Source of the DNA: Methanobacterium spitsbergense
GTDB lineage: Archaea > Methanobacteriota > Methanobacteria > Methanobacteriales > Methanobacteriaceae
Length of the DNA: 64,000 nucleotides
Reading direction: 5' to 3'
NCBI RefSeq assembly: GCF_019931065.1
Contig: NZ_JAIOUQ010000009.1
Coordinates: 5,999 to 69,998 of the forward strand
The notes beneath the pieces were generated by a model, which did not search any database, was not told the origin of the DNA, and worked only from the letters and a program-made list of their open reading frames with translations. Position numbers and translations under genes: made by a program. Shown in pieces: positions 39,929 through 48,951 of the stretch (position 1 is the first letter of the stretch; each line of letters begins with the position of its first letter).

Positions 39929-41113
39929 TTATCGTTTTTCAATTATTCCAAGTTCTTCATGCTTTGAAACAATTTCATTGGCCATTGCTTCTATTTTTTT
40001 ATAGTCTTCTTCCTTTGGAAATCCCTTGATAATTAATGGTGAGATCATTTCTACCTTTAAATTACCTATCATTCCTGTGATCAAATCAAGCATTCTTCCA
40101 CCCCATCCATATGAACCCATTACAGAAACTAATTTTAATTTGGGTCTGAGGGCATTTGCAAGATAAGTGGCATAAACAACGCTGGGATGTGGGCCTGTTA
40201 ATACAGTTGGTGAAGCAATTACCATGGTCGTAGCGTCTACAAGATCTAAAGCTAATTCGCCACTTTCAGTTAGGGTCAAATTTAATGGTTTAACTGTTAT
40301 TCCCCTATCAATTAAGGAATCCACTAAATATTCTACCATACGTTTGGTGCTTCCATGCATTGATATGTAAGGTATGATAACCTCATTTTTGGTATTGTTA
40401 GATGTCCAATCTTTATATGCATTCATTATAAATTCTGGGTTTTTGTATAAAGGACCATGGCTTGGAGCAATAATATCAATGTTCAAATTCTCCAATTTCT
40501 CAAGGTTCTTTGTAATAATGGTTCTGAAGGGCATCATTATCTCGGCATAATATCTTTTGGCTAATTTGTAAATATCTTCATTTGAAAATAATTCACTTGT
40601 TGCCAAATGTGAGCCAAAAAAATCGCATGAGAAAAGTATTTTGTTTTCATTTAGGTAAGTTACCATTGTATCTGGCCAGTGTACCCATGGTGTTATTATA
40701 AATTCAAGTGTTTTACCACCAAGATCTAAACTGTCTCCATCTCCAACAACCCTGAAATTTGCATCAGTAAGTGGGAGAAATTCGCTAAGAAATTCTTTAC
40801 ATTTAGTATTGGTTACAATGATAGCATCACTATATTTTTTTAGTATTTTGGGAATTGTTCCTGAATGATCCTGTTCAGCATGGTTAATTACAATGTAATC
40901 TATATCAACATCTAATTTTTTAAGATTATCCCGTAATTCGTTGGTTTTAGTTGGATCAACAGTGTCTATCAATGCTGTTTTATCTTTACCTTTTACAATA
41001 AAGGAGTTATAACTTGTTCCATTTGGAATATTGATCAATTCATCAAAAATTCTTCTATCCCAATCTATAGCACCAACAGAATACACTTGCTCTTTTATCA
41101 GATTATAAGTCAT
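39929..41113 (-). CDS. fprA: A-type flavoprotein, F420H2 oxidase (FprA)
   Basis: This 394-residue protein has an N-terminal metallo-beta-lactamase di-iron domain with NHAEQDHSGTIP, WVHWPDTMV and APSHGPLY. The C-terminal flavodoxin domain starts near residue 250 (PYISMHGSTKRMVEYLVDSL). In methanogens this architecture is F420H2 oxidase, reducing O2 to water as protection against oxygen. An AGGTGTTGTAA leader precedes the ATG. There is no rubredoxin gene beside it. Confidence 0.92.
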   Translation of the reverse strand: MTYNLIKEQVYSVGAIDWDRRIFDELINIPNGTSYNSFIVKGKDKTALIDTVDPTKTNELRDNLKKLDVDIDYIVINHAEQDHSGTIPKILKKYSDAIIVTNTKCKEFLSEFLPLTDANFRVVGDGDSLDLGGKTLEFIITPWVHWPDTMVTYLNENKILFSCDFFGSHLATSELFSNEDIYKLAKRYYAEIMMPFRTIITKNLEKLENLNIDIIAPSHGPLYKNPEFIMNAYKDWTSNNTKNEVIIPYISMHGSTKRMVEYLVDSLIDRGITVKPLNLTLTESGELALDLVDATTMVIASPTVLTGPHPSVVYATYLANALRPKLKLVSVMGSYGWGGRMLDLITGMIGNLKVEMISPLIIKGFPKEEDYKKIEAMANEIVSKHEELGIIEKR

Positions 41114-41501
41114 TTACAACACCTCTAAATTATAAATTTTAAATTCTCATAAAACCTTTAATTCAGTTTAAACCCATTTTTGAATTATTGTTGTTCCTGC
41201 AATTTTGATATTCTTTCGTACTGTTTTCCAAGTTTATTTTATAATATTAATTTATTGCTAACTTTGAATTTTTAGATATTGATTTTCATATGTTCAAAAT
41301 ATTATGTCTAATATATGTAATCCAAAGCATAAAAACGTTCTGATACTTGTTTAAAACAATGTTAAACAAAATTTAATTTCTTTACAGCCCGGTTAACACA
41401 CAATAAATTATCCCTTAAATTTTAATTATATGGATAAAAATAAGTGCAATTATTACCATATTATAATAAGAAATAATTTAGACGTGATGTTAAGGAGAGT
41501 A
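41114..41501. other. 388-bp gap between fprA and the acidic protein gene
   Basis: This divergent region holds the promoters of fprA (minus) and the acidic protein (plus). It is AT-rich, with one GC-containing island around 41388-41400. I see no small coding frame with a ribosome binding site, no RNA gene and no convincing palindrome. Confidence 0.3.
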
Positions 41502-41936
41502 ATGATGATTAGCAAAGAAGAACTTGTTGATAAAATTGAAAATACAAAACTGGAGCGAATGCCCGACTCAGAGGATACCTATAAAAAAAGAATATATCTG
41601 GATGATGATAATGTTTTAATTGTCGGGTATATTAAAGAAGAGAGATTTGAGGATATAAATCCAGAAGAGGAAACAGTAATGAACTTTTATTGGTTTTGGG
41701 AGTTAAGAAACTCTCAAACATGGGATTTGCTATTTGAAAATAAGGATAGAAACTTTAATTTCTGTGAATCTGATGTTGGAGGTTGGAGTGATAACGATAG
41801 AGTTGAAGATGTTGTTGGGGACATTGCCGAAGAAGATGTGTGTAAATGGAGTGAACAAGACTGGATAGAAGATATTTCAGAAAATATTGCAGAAGAGGTA
41901 TTTGACTGGTTAAAAACCCTGAAAAAGAAAGATTGA
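41502..41936 (+). CDS. Acidic Trp-containing protein of unknown function with internal repeat
   Basis: This 144-residue protein starts MMISKEELVDKIENTKLE after TAAGGAGAGTA; the open frame reaches 41430 but without such a site. It is strongly acidic. The last third holds a duplicated unit of about 20 residues, WSDNDRVEDVVGDIAEEDV followed by WSEQDWIEDISENIAEEVF. No family recognised. It converges with another acidic protein gene (41970) that also contains a WIEDS motif, so the two may be related in function. Confidence 0.7.
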   Translation: MMISKEELVDKIENTKLERMPDSEDTYKKRIYLDDDNVLIVGYIKEERFEDINPEEETVMNFYWFWELRNSQTWDLLFENKDRNFNFCESDVGGWSDNDRVEDVVGDIAEEDVCKWSEQDWIEDISENIAEEVFDWLKTLKKKD

Positions 41937-41969
41937 TTCTAAAATAATGTAGTTTTGGAGTAAGTCTAA

Positions 41970-42404
41970 TTATTTATACTCCTCAACTAAACTGTAGTCA
42001 GTTATTTCTATGGAATAACCCTTTTCAAATGCCAATGTGAGCTTTAATTCAAGTCCTGATACGTTTTCTATCTGACCAGCTACGTATTCAAGGAATCTTT
42101 TCCCTTTTATTTTATTCACATTAACTTCTTTGAAAGAAGTGTTATTTCCACTATGTCTACCTGCAATTATTGTATTTCCTTTAATTTTTATTCCGTAAGT
42201 TTCTTCTATGTTTAAATTGTCTGTATCCTCAAAGATAATTGTTAGTTCTTCTAAAGAGTCACTTTCTTTTTTAGAAGCTTTAGGCTTTTTTTTACTGCAT
42301 TTGAGTGCTTTTTCACCCCTGGCTTTTTCAAGTTCCATCCAACTATCTTCAATCCATTCTTCCTCTTCAATCCATTCTTCCTCTTCCATCAGTTCATCCA
42401 TCAT
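41970..42404 (-). CDS. Protein with acidic EEEEWI repeat N-terminus, unknown function
   Basis: This 144-residue protein begins MMDELMEEEEWIEEEEWIED, a near-perfect tandem of EEEEWI. A basic Lys/Ser linker (KCSKKKPKASKKES) follows, then a domain of about 85 residues with alternating strands (ELTIIFEDTDNLNIEETYGI, LELKLTLAFEKGYSIEITD). AAGGAGTTGAATT precedes the ATG. No family recognised. It ends 33 bp from the stop of the convergent acidic gene and lies 46 bp downstream of the ATP-cone gene. Confidence 0.7.
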   Translation of the reverse strand: MMDELMEEEEWIEEEEWIEDSWMELEKARGEKALKCSKKKPKASKKESDSLEELTIIFEDTDNLNIEETYGIKIKGNTIIAGRHSGNNTSFKEVNVNKIKGKRFLEYVAGQIENVSGLELKLTLAFEKGYSIEITDYSLVEEYK

Positions 42405-42449
42405 TTCTAATTCAACTCCTTAATATACCTTAGTTTTATACTTTGAATT

Positions 42450-42725
42450 TTAGGGTTTATATTTTGCATCGAAATTTTTCCAAGATTTAACAATGGAAGA
42501 CTCATTCTTCTCGAATCTGTTGAATATGCTATCCCTAATGGCATCTGTATCTATTTCGCCACTTTTTCCGGCTTCTTCAGTTATATCTTTTATGGTTTCG
42601 TCTATTATATTTTTTATTCTATCTAAGGAATAACCGGCATCAATGGCTGCCTTTTCAATAGATTTTATTATTTTTTCACCATCAAATGCTTCGTTACCCC
42701 CACTTTTTTTTACAACTACAACCAT
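42450..42725 (-). CDS. Stand-alone ATP-cone domain protein
   Basis: This 91-residue protein starts MVVVVKKSGGNEAFDGEKII, the conserved entry of the ATP-cone nucleotide-binding domain. It continues SIEKAAIDAGYSLDRIKNII and DTDAIRDSIFNRFEKN and ends as the cone ends. ATP-cones normally sit on ribonucleotide reductases or on the repressor NrdR; here no catalytic or zinc domain is attached. GGAGGTTCC precedes ATG 42725. It may sense ATP/dATP and act on a separate partner. No reductase gene is in the window. Confidence 0.8.
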   Translation of the reverse strand: MVVVVKKSGGNEAFDGEKIIKSIEKAAIDAGYSLDRIKNIIDETIKDITEEAGKSGEIDTDAIRDSIFNRFEKNESSIVKSWKNFDAKYKP

Positions 42726-42983
42726 AATGGAACCTCCATTCAAAAAAATTCTAAAAGATACATTCTATTTCATCTTATTACATCTTATCCACAATTGCTT
42801 ATATATATTTTGATTTAATTTTTTGAAGATAAAAAAAAATTCAATTTATTACAAAAGATTTAATATTTGGTAACAGGCTTAGTTTGATTTTAAATCATCA
42901 GAAATTTAATTGTTTTTAAAAAAGGGAAAAATTGAATGGAATTTACTTAACGAATTGAGATCCTGAAAAAAGAGTTGATTTAA

Positions 42984-43439
42984 TTAAATGTCAAGAATTA
43001 CTTGTACTATGTAACTATCTTCAAATTTTATATTCATCATGTGATAAGTGACAGCTTTAACTTCAGATCGTCTCTCGTGCCTTGATGGATCAAATTCTTC
43101 TCCAAAAGCTGAAGCATCAATGATATATTTTTTTTCTCCAGCATCAATTTTAGAATAAAGTTTTACCTCAAATTTAGAGAAAACTAGATATTCTGCATCA
43201 TGTAGGAAAAGTAATTCTGAAAGCCAGTCATATAGTATTGCACAGTCATCTTCGGCTTCCAAATGAATTTTTTTCTCGATAATTGGTAATATAGTAGATG
43301 TATCTGTTATTACTTCGAACATTGCAATGGCAGCGTTTTCAAAAGCTTTTTGAAGACTTTGGCCATATGCTCTGTATCCTACATCAGCTGTAACATCGAA
43401 AAATTCATATTTTAAATGTTTCTTTTTAGTGGCTTCCAA
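42984..43439 (-). CDS. Archease
   Basis: This 151-residue protein has YEFFDVTADVGYRAYGQSLQ, AFENAAIAMFEVITD, CAILYDWLSELLFLHDAE, DPSRHERRSEVKAVTYHMM and ends VQVILDI, the archease fold with its Asp/Glu metal-binding residues. Archease speeds guanylylation and turnover of the RtcB ligase. It begins at TTG after AGAGGTTAAATA. It is not in an operon with rtcB (3.3 kb away, same strand, separated by fprA and three other genes). Confidence 0.94.
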   Translation of the reverse strand: MEATKKKHLKYEFFDVTADVGYRAYGQSLQKAFENAAIAMFEVITDTSTILPIIEKKIHLEAEDDCAILYDWLSELLFLHDAEYLVFSKFEVKLYSKIDAGEKKYIIDASAFGEEFDPSRHERRSEVKAVTYHMMNIKFEDSYIVQVILDI

Positions 43440-43608
43440 TATTTAACCTCTTGTACTTACTTGTGGAATATACTATTAGTTTAGGTTATTTACCAAATTT
43501 TTGTTATTGTAATAAAACAAATTTAACTGAGATATTACTTATCAAACGCTCTCTATCTCTTCTTTTAAATAAAGTTATCATGATCTCTAATATTAGGAGG
43601 GGATTTTT

Positions 43609-43797
43609 ATGCAGAGAAATTATGGAAGAAATCAGATACCAGATCTAAGAAAAAAAGCAAGAATCTTTGAATATTTAGATGAATACTTTATAGACCCTAA
43701 ATCATGTTTCATTATATTTACCATTGTTGTGGTTTTAATTGCAAGTATAATGTTGGTAGCAGGTACTCCGAATTCTAACATGCCAATGAGCGTCTAA
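43609..43797 (+). CDS. Small single-span membrane protein
   Basis: This 62-residue protein starts MQRNYGRNQIPDLRKKARIF after TAGGAGGGGATTTTT, a very strong ribosome binding site. Residues about 34-53 (FIIFTIVVVLIASIMLVAG) form one transmembrane helix. The basic N-terminus suggests it stays in the cytoplasm. The stop codon abuts that of the convergent cdc6 gene (TAATTA). No function recognised. Confidence 0.65.
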   Translation: MQRNYGRNQIPDLRKKARIFEYLDEYFIDPKSCFIIFTIVVVLIASIMLVAGTPNSNMPMSV

Positions 43798-44949
43798 TTA
43801 TCCATTTTTGTTTTTCAAATATTGAACTCTTTCAAGACACTTCAATATTTCTTCGGTATTGAATCTCAGAATAATAATTCTAGAATTACCCTTTACACCT
43901 TTACCTGTGAATTTTGTGTCAATGAGCCTTAAAAATTCCAATTTATTCAATGTTCTATCAAATGAGGCATAGCTAGTCGAAGTTTTTTCACTAAAACTCT
44001 TATAAAGATCCCCTGCAATCAGGTCATCTTTGTTGAAATCAATTATAGTTTTTAAAAGAATTTTTTCATCCTTAGAAAGGGTTTTAAGAGTGCTTTTGAG
44101 GTTTGCTGATCCTGTATTTTTAGCTGCTTCTATTAGATGCTTTTTTTCTATAGTTTTTGATGCATCTGCTTCTGCAAAATTTCCACTGACCCTTAATAAA
44201 TCTATTCCCATCCTCAGATCCCCTGCAGATGATGCATATTCTGCAATCTGTTGTAAAATATCGTCAGATATTACATCTGGATAGAAACCTGCTTTTATCC
44301 TGTCTTTTAATATGTCAAACATTTCTTGTGTTGTGTATGGTTCAAAAATAATTTCTTGAGGTATGAACACTGAAGTGACATTTTTGTCAAGCATGTAGCG
44401 GAATTCAATATCGGATAAAATTGCAAATATACCTGTTCTAACTCCCTTAAATTCTTCGTGAGCCCTTAATATATCATAAAATATCTTATTAGCATTTTTA
44501 CTATGGAATAGATAGCTCACATCATCAAGTGCAACTACCATTGATTTTTTCTCAGTCTGTAGGTACTTCATTATACTTCCATAAATCCGTGAAAATGGTA
44601 CACCTGTTTCAGGAGGCATATGCCCAAATATCTTATTGTATATCTGAGAAAAGATATTGAAACGGGTTGTATGGAGCTGGCAGTTTACATAAACACACAC
44701 AACTCTATCAGAAGTTCCTTCAACTATGTTGAAGATCTTATTTATTGCAGTTGTTTTTCCAGTAGCCGGAGAACCTAGAACAACTGTATTAATTGGACGC
44801 CCTCCTCTAAGGGCTGGCCTTAAACATATAGCAAGAGCTTCCATCTGTGATTCTCTGTGAAGATAATTTTCGGGAACGTAATCTGGATTGAAAGCGTCTA
44901 TATTCTTGAATATTGTTTCATCAAAGAGTAGTATATCATCGATACCCAT
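43798..44949 (-). CDS. cdc6: Orc1/Cdc6 origin-binding AAA+ protein
   Basis: This 383-residue protein has Walker A VVLGSPATGKTTAIN (near residue 59), Walker B VVALDDVSYLF, sensor 1 AILSDIEFRYML and AEYASSAGDLRMGIDLLR (sensor 2). A C-terminal winged helix follows (about 300-375). It recognises replication origins and loads MCM (encoded at 15.1 kb). The 70 bp upstream contain no repeated origin boxes, so this is probably a secondary Cdc6 paralogue rather than the one adjacent to an origin. It is downstream of mptE, same strand. Confidence 0.93.
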   Translation of the reverse strand: MGIDDILLFDETIFKNIDAFNPDYVPENYLHRESQMEALAICLRPALRGGRPINTVVLGSPATGKTTAINKIFNIVEGTSDRVVCVYVNCQLHTTRFNIFSQIYNKIFGHMPPETGVPFSRIYGSIMKYLQTEKKSMVVALDDVSYLFHSKNANKIFYDILRAHEEFKGVRTGIFAILSDIEFRYMLDKNVTSVFIPQEIIFEPYTTQEMFDILKDRIKAGFYPDVISDDILQQIAEYASSAGDLRMGIDLLRVSGNFAEADASKTIEKKHLIEAAKNTGSANLKSTLKTLSKDEKILLKTIIDFNKDDLIAGDLYKSFSEKTSTSYASFDRTLNKLEFLRLIDTKFTGKGVKGNSRIIILRFNTEEILKCLERVQYLKNKNG

Positions 44950-45019
44950 GTTTTCTTATTTGGTGGCTTTGATTATAAAAATATTGGTTATATACAAAAA
45001 AAATTATTTACATTGTACT

Positions 45020-45787
45020 TTATTTTTGAAAGTTATGGTGAAAATAATCTATATCAATATCTGTAACACCCTTGATCTTTTCTCCATGTGATAAATTGAA
45101 GATCATCACATTTTCATTTTTTGCAATCCATTCAACAAGTTTTTTTGCGTATTCAAGTTTTTTTTCCTTTATATTGTCTGCTAGACCTTCACTTCCAACA
45201 ATATTTGGTCTTGAATAACGTGTTATTATTTTCCCAAAGTCCATACCAGCCATCACAATATTTTTTGCACCAAATTCCACTGCAAGGAAAAGACATCTGT
45301 CTCCGTCTGTGAATCCTCCGAAATTATACACATTATCTAGGGGAATACTCTGTGTAGTTCCTAGAACATTTTCAAGGAGGGGAACATATTTTTTTAAGTT
45401 GTCTATGTTGTTACCATGTGCATGTACAATCATCATAGCTCCTCTTCTGTTTGATTCTATTATATCCTCAATCTTACCATCAAGATCAGTAACAACTAAA
45501 TCTGGAATCATTTCTTCCTCTAAAAGAGCTGTAACAGCACCATCTGCACATATAATGGTGAAATCATCTAGTTTTAACTTTTTAAGTTCTTTCAAATTCC
45601 TTTTAAGTGAAGGTCCGGCTCCAAAAATAATTGTGTTAGGTTTGATAATTAAATCTGGGGGAGATAGGCTATTTTTATCTTTAAGAAGTTTTCTGAGTAT
45701 TTCAGCAGATTTTTCATCCATTTCCTTGTCAAAGCCAAATACTTCCAATATCTCATTATACCATGAAAACCATTCTTCAAGATTCAT
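45020..45787 (-). CDS. mptE: 6-hydroxymethyl-7,8-dihydropterin pyrophosphokinase MptE
   Basis: This 255-residue DUF115 protein makes the activated pterin for tetrahydromethanopterin. It has PNTIIFGAGPSLKRNLKEL, FTIICADGAVTALLEE, PDLVVTDLDGKIEDI, MIVHAHGNNIDNL and FGGFTDGDRCLFLA. ATG 45787 is preferred; a TTG at 45808 would add seven residues and neither start has a strong ribosome binding site. It is followed by cdc6 after 70 bp. Confidence 0.92.
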   Translation of the reverse strand: MNLEEWFSWYNEILEVFGFDKEMDEKSAEILRKLLKDKNSLSPPDLIIKPNTIIFGAGPSLKRNLKELKKLKLDDFTIICADGAVTALLEEEMIPDLVVTDLDGKIEDIIESNRRGAMMIVHAHGNNIDNLKKYVPLLENVLGTTQSIPLDNVYNFGGFTDGDRCLFLAVEFGAKNIVMAGMDFGKIITRYSRPNIVGSEGLADNIKEKKLEYAKKLVEWIAKNENVMIFNLSHGEKIKGVTDIDIDYFHHNFQK

Positions 45788-46226
45788 ATAAATGAGTTGT
45801 AATATCAAACATAAATAAACTCAGACTTTTATAATTAATTATCAAAATTTATTTCAAATGATTATTCATATTTGTTTTATTAAAATGAAATATGGGTAGT
45901 AATGAGTTCCCTGTCATGATCTAACACAGATCTAAAACGACAATATTAATTTTCTATTACATTATTCTTTAATACGAACCAGATTATTTCAGCAATGATT
46001 ATTTTTAAACTAATTACTGAATATTTTTGTATTTAAATGAATATCTTTGAAGTTTAGAATCAAATTTTTCAAACAATAGTCAAGTATATCATTATCATTT
46101 TTCATATATTATTCATCACCAATTAAACAACAAAATTTGGTACTGGGGTTTGAGAAAGGGTGATAAGTTAAACAACAAAGAAATGAATTAAGTTAATCTT
46201 AGCTATAAAATTGGAGGTTTTTTTAG
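45788..46226. other. 439-bp divergent gap upstream of mptE and the aminotransferase
   Basis: The region is AT-rich. One element stands out: GATCTAA at 45918-45924 and again at 45929-45935, a direct repeat one helical turn (11 bp) apart, upstream of mptE. A strong GGAGG lies just before the aminotransferase start. I see no small gene, tRNA or long inverted repeat. Confidence 0.35.
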
Positions 46227-47396
46227 ATGTATGAGACGTTGCTGATGATACCAGGACCTACGAGGGTTTCCTCGCGAGTCTTAAAAGCCATGTCAAAGAG
46301 CATAGTGAATCATAGGAGTGCAGTTTTTGGTGAAATTCTAAATGACACAAACGAAATGATGTCAGAAGTATTTCAGACAGAAAATCAGTCTTACTTAATT
46401 ACAGGTTCAGGTACTGCTGCAATGGAAGCAGCACTAGGAAATGTGATTGAGAAGGGCGATAAAATCCTTAACATAGTTGGTGGAAAGTTCGGTGAGAGGT
46501 TCATGCAAATAACTGAAACTCATCAGGGAATTCCTGTTGAATTAACTGTGGAATGGGGAAATGCTGCCAATCCTGATGATGTTCGTTACATTCTTGAAGA
46601 GGAAGAAGATATTAAAGCCGTGACAATGGTTCACAATGAAACTTCTACTGGTGTTGCAAACCCTATAGAAGAAATAGGCAAGGTCCTCAAAGATTTTGAT
46701 GCACTTTATGTTGTTGATACAGTCTCATCCCTGGGGGGAGACGATGTACAGGTTGATAATTTTGGTATTGATATATGTGTAACAGGTTCACAAAAATGTC
46801 TGGCTGCACCGCCAGGAATGGCTGCAATTACCTTAAATAATAATGCCTGGAATGTAGTCGATAAAACTAAATCCAAGACATATTATCTTGATTTGAAAAA
46901 ATACCGAAAAAGTGGAGAAAAAACAGTTCCAGAAACACCATACACTCCATCAGTATCACTAATGTATGCCATGAATGAAGCTTTAAAGATGATAATGGAA
47001 GAAGGTCTTGAAGCAAGGATAAAAAGACATGAGCAGGCTGCAAAAGCAACTATTAATGGTGTTAAAGCAATGGGCTTAGAGCTTTTTGCCAATGAAGAAG
47101 CTTCATCAGCTACTGTTACAGCAATAAACATCCCTGAAGGAATGACTGATAAAAACCTAAGGGGTACTATGCGTAACAAGTATAGAATTGAACTTGCTGG
47201 TGGTCAAGATCATCTTAAGGGAAATGTTTTCAGAATAGGCCACATGGGAAACATAACACACAGAGAAATAATTTCAACTATTGCAGCCCTTGAAATGTCT
47301 CTAAAAGAATATGGTTACGAAATAGAATTGGGAACTGGAGTTTCTGCAGTACAGGAAACATACATGCCTGGAAATAACACTTTAGAATTCTTTTAA
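46227..47396 (+). CDS. Class V aminotransferase (alanine-glyoxylate/serine-pyruvate type)
   Basis: This 389-residue PLP enzyme begins YETLLMIPGPTRVSSRVLKA and has ITGSGTAAMEAALGN, MVHNETSTGVANPIEEIG, VVDTVSSLGGDDV and the Schiff-base lysine in VTGSQKCLAAPPG. Family members transaminate alanine, serine or aspartate with glyoxylate, pyruvate or a related oxo acid; in methanogens aspartate or phosphoserine-related roles have been proposed. TTGGAGGTTTTTTT precedes the ATG. It is a single gene followed by T-rich terminators. Confidence 0.88.
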   Translation: MYETLLMIPGPTRVSSRVLKAMSKSIVNHRSAVFGEILNDTNEMMSEVFQTENQSYLITGSGTAAMEAALGNVIEKGDKILNIVGGKFGERFMQITETHQGIPVELTVEWGNAANPDDVRYILEEEEDIKAVTMVHNETSTGVANPIEEIGKVLKDFDALYVVDTVSSLGGDDVQVDNFGIDICVTGSQKCLAAPPGMAAITLNNNAWNVVDKTKSKTYYLDLKKYRKSGEKTVPETPYTPSVSLMYAMNEALKMIMEEGLEARIKRHEQAAKATINGVKAMGLELFANEEASSATVTAINIPEGMTDKNLRGTMRNKYRIELAGGQDHLKGNVFRIGHMGNITHREIISTIAALEMSLKEYGYEIELGTGVSAVQETYMPGNNTLEFF

Positions 47397-47400
47397 TCTA

Positions 47401-47432
47401 TTTTTGAACTTTTCTTTTTTTTAATTTTTTTT
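47401..47432 (+). terminator. Oligo-T terminator after the aminotransferase
   Basis: Just past the stop at 47396 there are T runs of five (47401-47405), eight (47415-47422) and eight (47425-47432) on the plus strand, the typical archaeal intrinsic termination signal. The next gene is convergent, at 47599. Confidence 0.5.
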
Positions 47433-47598
47433 AAGAAGTATAAATCTATTCCCTAGTATTTTAACTTTCATTTTCCTTCGTGGTTAAGGGATTCAACTTT
47501 AATTTCTGAAATTATTGATAGTTTCTTTTTCATTTAACTATACTATTATCATATCATTAGCTAGATGAAAATAAATTAAAAAGAGCAGTTATATACCT

Positions 47599-48951
47599 TT
47601 AAACGCCCTTTACAATGGATGCTATTGTTTTAAGGATTATTGGTCCGTCTGTCCAAGTTCTCCTGGCAATGTATCCGGGTCTTAAATAAAATTCTGTAAA
47701 TGCTTTTCTTTGGAGTTTTCTAAGCTCTTCAAGGGAACAATCAACTGTTTCAAGCACAGGACTCAGAAGAGTATATTTGGACCAGTCATTAATTTTTATA
47801 AGATTCTCACTGGCTGCTTTTAGATAAAATTCAGTTCCAGGATATGGTGTTGCAAGTGAAAACACGGCATATGATGGTTCAAGTGTTTTAACAAATTTTA
47901 TAGTACTTTTTATACTTCTCTTTGTATCTCCAGGCATTCCTAATACAACAGATGCAATTGTTCTCATCCCATATTTTTTAGTGAGTTCAAATGTCTTTTT
48001 TATCCTGTTTATGTTGGTATTTTTATTTAAATGGTTTAAAACTTGTTGATCAGAAGATTCAACACCTAAAAACATTGTGATACATCCTGCATCTTTCATG
48101 GTTTTCAAAAGTTCTTCAGATATTGTATCTACACGTGCTGTGCATCCCCAATAGTTATCGAGTCCTCTATCTTTGATAGTTTCACATATCTCATATACAC
48201 GATTCTTATTGATAGTGAATGTATCATCCATAAATGCGATCATCTCAATGTCGTGGTCGTTAACAAGATGTTCCATTTCATCAACTACATTTTCAGCAGA
48301 TCTCAATCTTAATTTATGGCCGTGCATTGCCGATGATGCGCAGAAAGAACAGTTGTAGGGACATCCTCTTCCAGATACAATTGTACCTGTAGTTAATTTC
48401 ATATTTAGTATTTTGTATTCATCCATTGGAAGTAAGTGTCTGGCTGGAAAGGGGATACTATCCAGATCATCTATTATTTTTCTGGGTGGAGTTTTGAAGT
48501 TTTTGATTGCAATCCCATTTACTTCTTTTAAATTTTTGCCCTTTTCAATAGCATCTACCAGTTCTACCATTGTTTGCTCCCCTTCACCGCACACAACAAC
48601 GTCAACATAGCTGTTTTTTAGTACTTCCTGATAAGTGAATGTGGGATGATAGCCACCTAGAACAGTTATTGAATCTGGAGAAACTTCCTTTGATATTTGA
48701 GCTGTTTTAAGGGCGCTGTCAATTGTTGGGGTTACAGCAGTAATTGATATTATATCTGGTGAATATTTTTGAATTTCATTCTTCACTGCATCATGATCGT
48801 ATTCAAGTGCTGGTGCATCCAATATTCTTACTGTAACGCCGTTTCTTTCTAGCATGGCTGCTATATAAGCTATTCCGAGAGGAGGTGCCACTAAGCCTAT
48901 AAATTTATATTTTGATGAGTTATATGGGGGATTTATCATTAAAACTTTCAT
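47599..48951 (-). CDS. B12-binding radical SAM protein
   Basis: This 450-residue protein has an N-terminal cobalamin-binding fold (about 1-150; VAPPLGIAYIAAMLERNG, VTVLGGYHPTFTYQEV, VVVCGEGEQTMVEL) and a radical SAM core with VSGRGCPYNCSFCASSAMHG (CxxxCxxC, near residue 200). A helical C-terminal region follows. Such enzymes (BchE-like) methylate or rearrange unactivated carbons. Its ATG overlaps the TGA of the upstream ThDP enzyme (ATGA), so both are translated together. Substrate unknown. Confidence 0.9.
   Translation of the reverse strand: MKVLMINPPYNSSKYKFIGLVAPPLGIAYIAAMLERNGVTVRILDAPALEYDHDAVKNEIQKYSPDIISITAVTPTIDSALKTAQISKEVSPDSITVLGGYHPTFTYQEVLKNSYVDVVVCGEGEQTMVELVDAIEKGKNLKEVNGIAIKNFKTPPRKIIDDLDSIPFPARHLLPMDEYKILNMKLTTGTIVSGRGCPYNCSFCASSAMHGHKLRLRSAENVVDEMEHLVNDHDIEMIAFMDDTFTINKNRVYEICETIKDRGLDNYWGCTARVDTISEELLKTMKDAGCITMFLGVESSDQQVLNHLNKNTNINRIKKTFELTKKYGMRTIASVVLGMPGDTKRSIKSTIKFVKTLEPSYAVFSLATPYPGTEFYLKAASENLIKINDWSKYTLLSPVLETVDCSLEELRKLQRKAFTEFYLRPGYIARRTWTDGPIILKTIASIVKGV

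Noticed and set aside
44950..45019. Replication origin beside cdc6
   Set aside because: Only 70 bp between cdc6 and mptE, with no repeated origin recognition boxes; the larger gap at 45.8-46.2 kb also lacks them.
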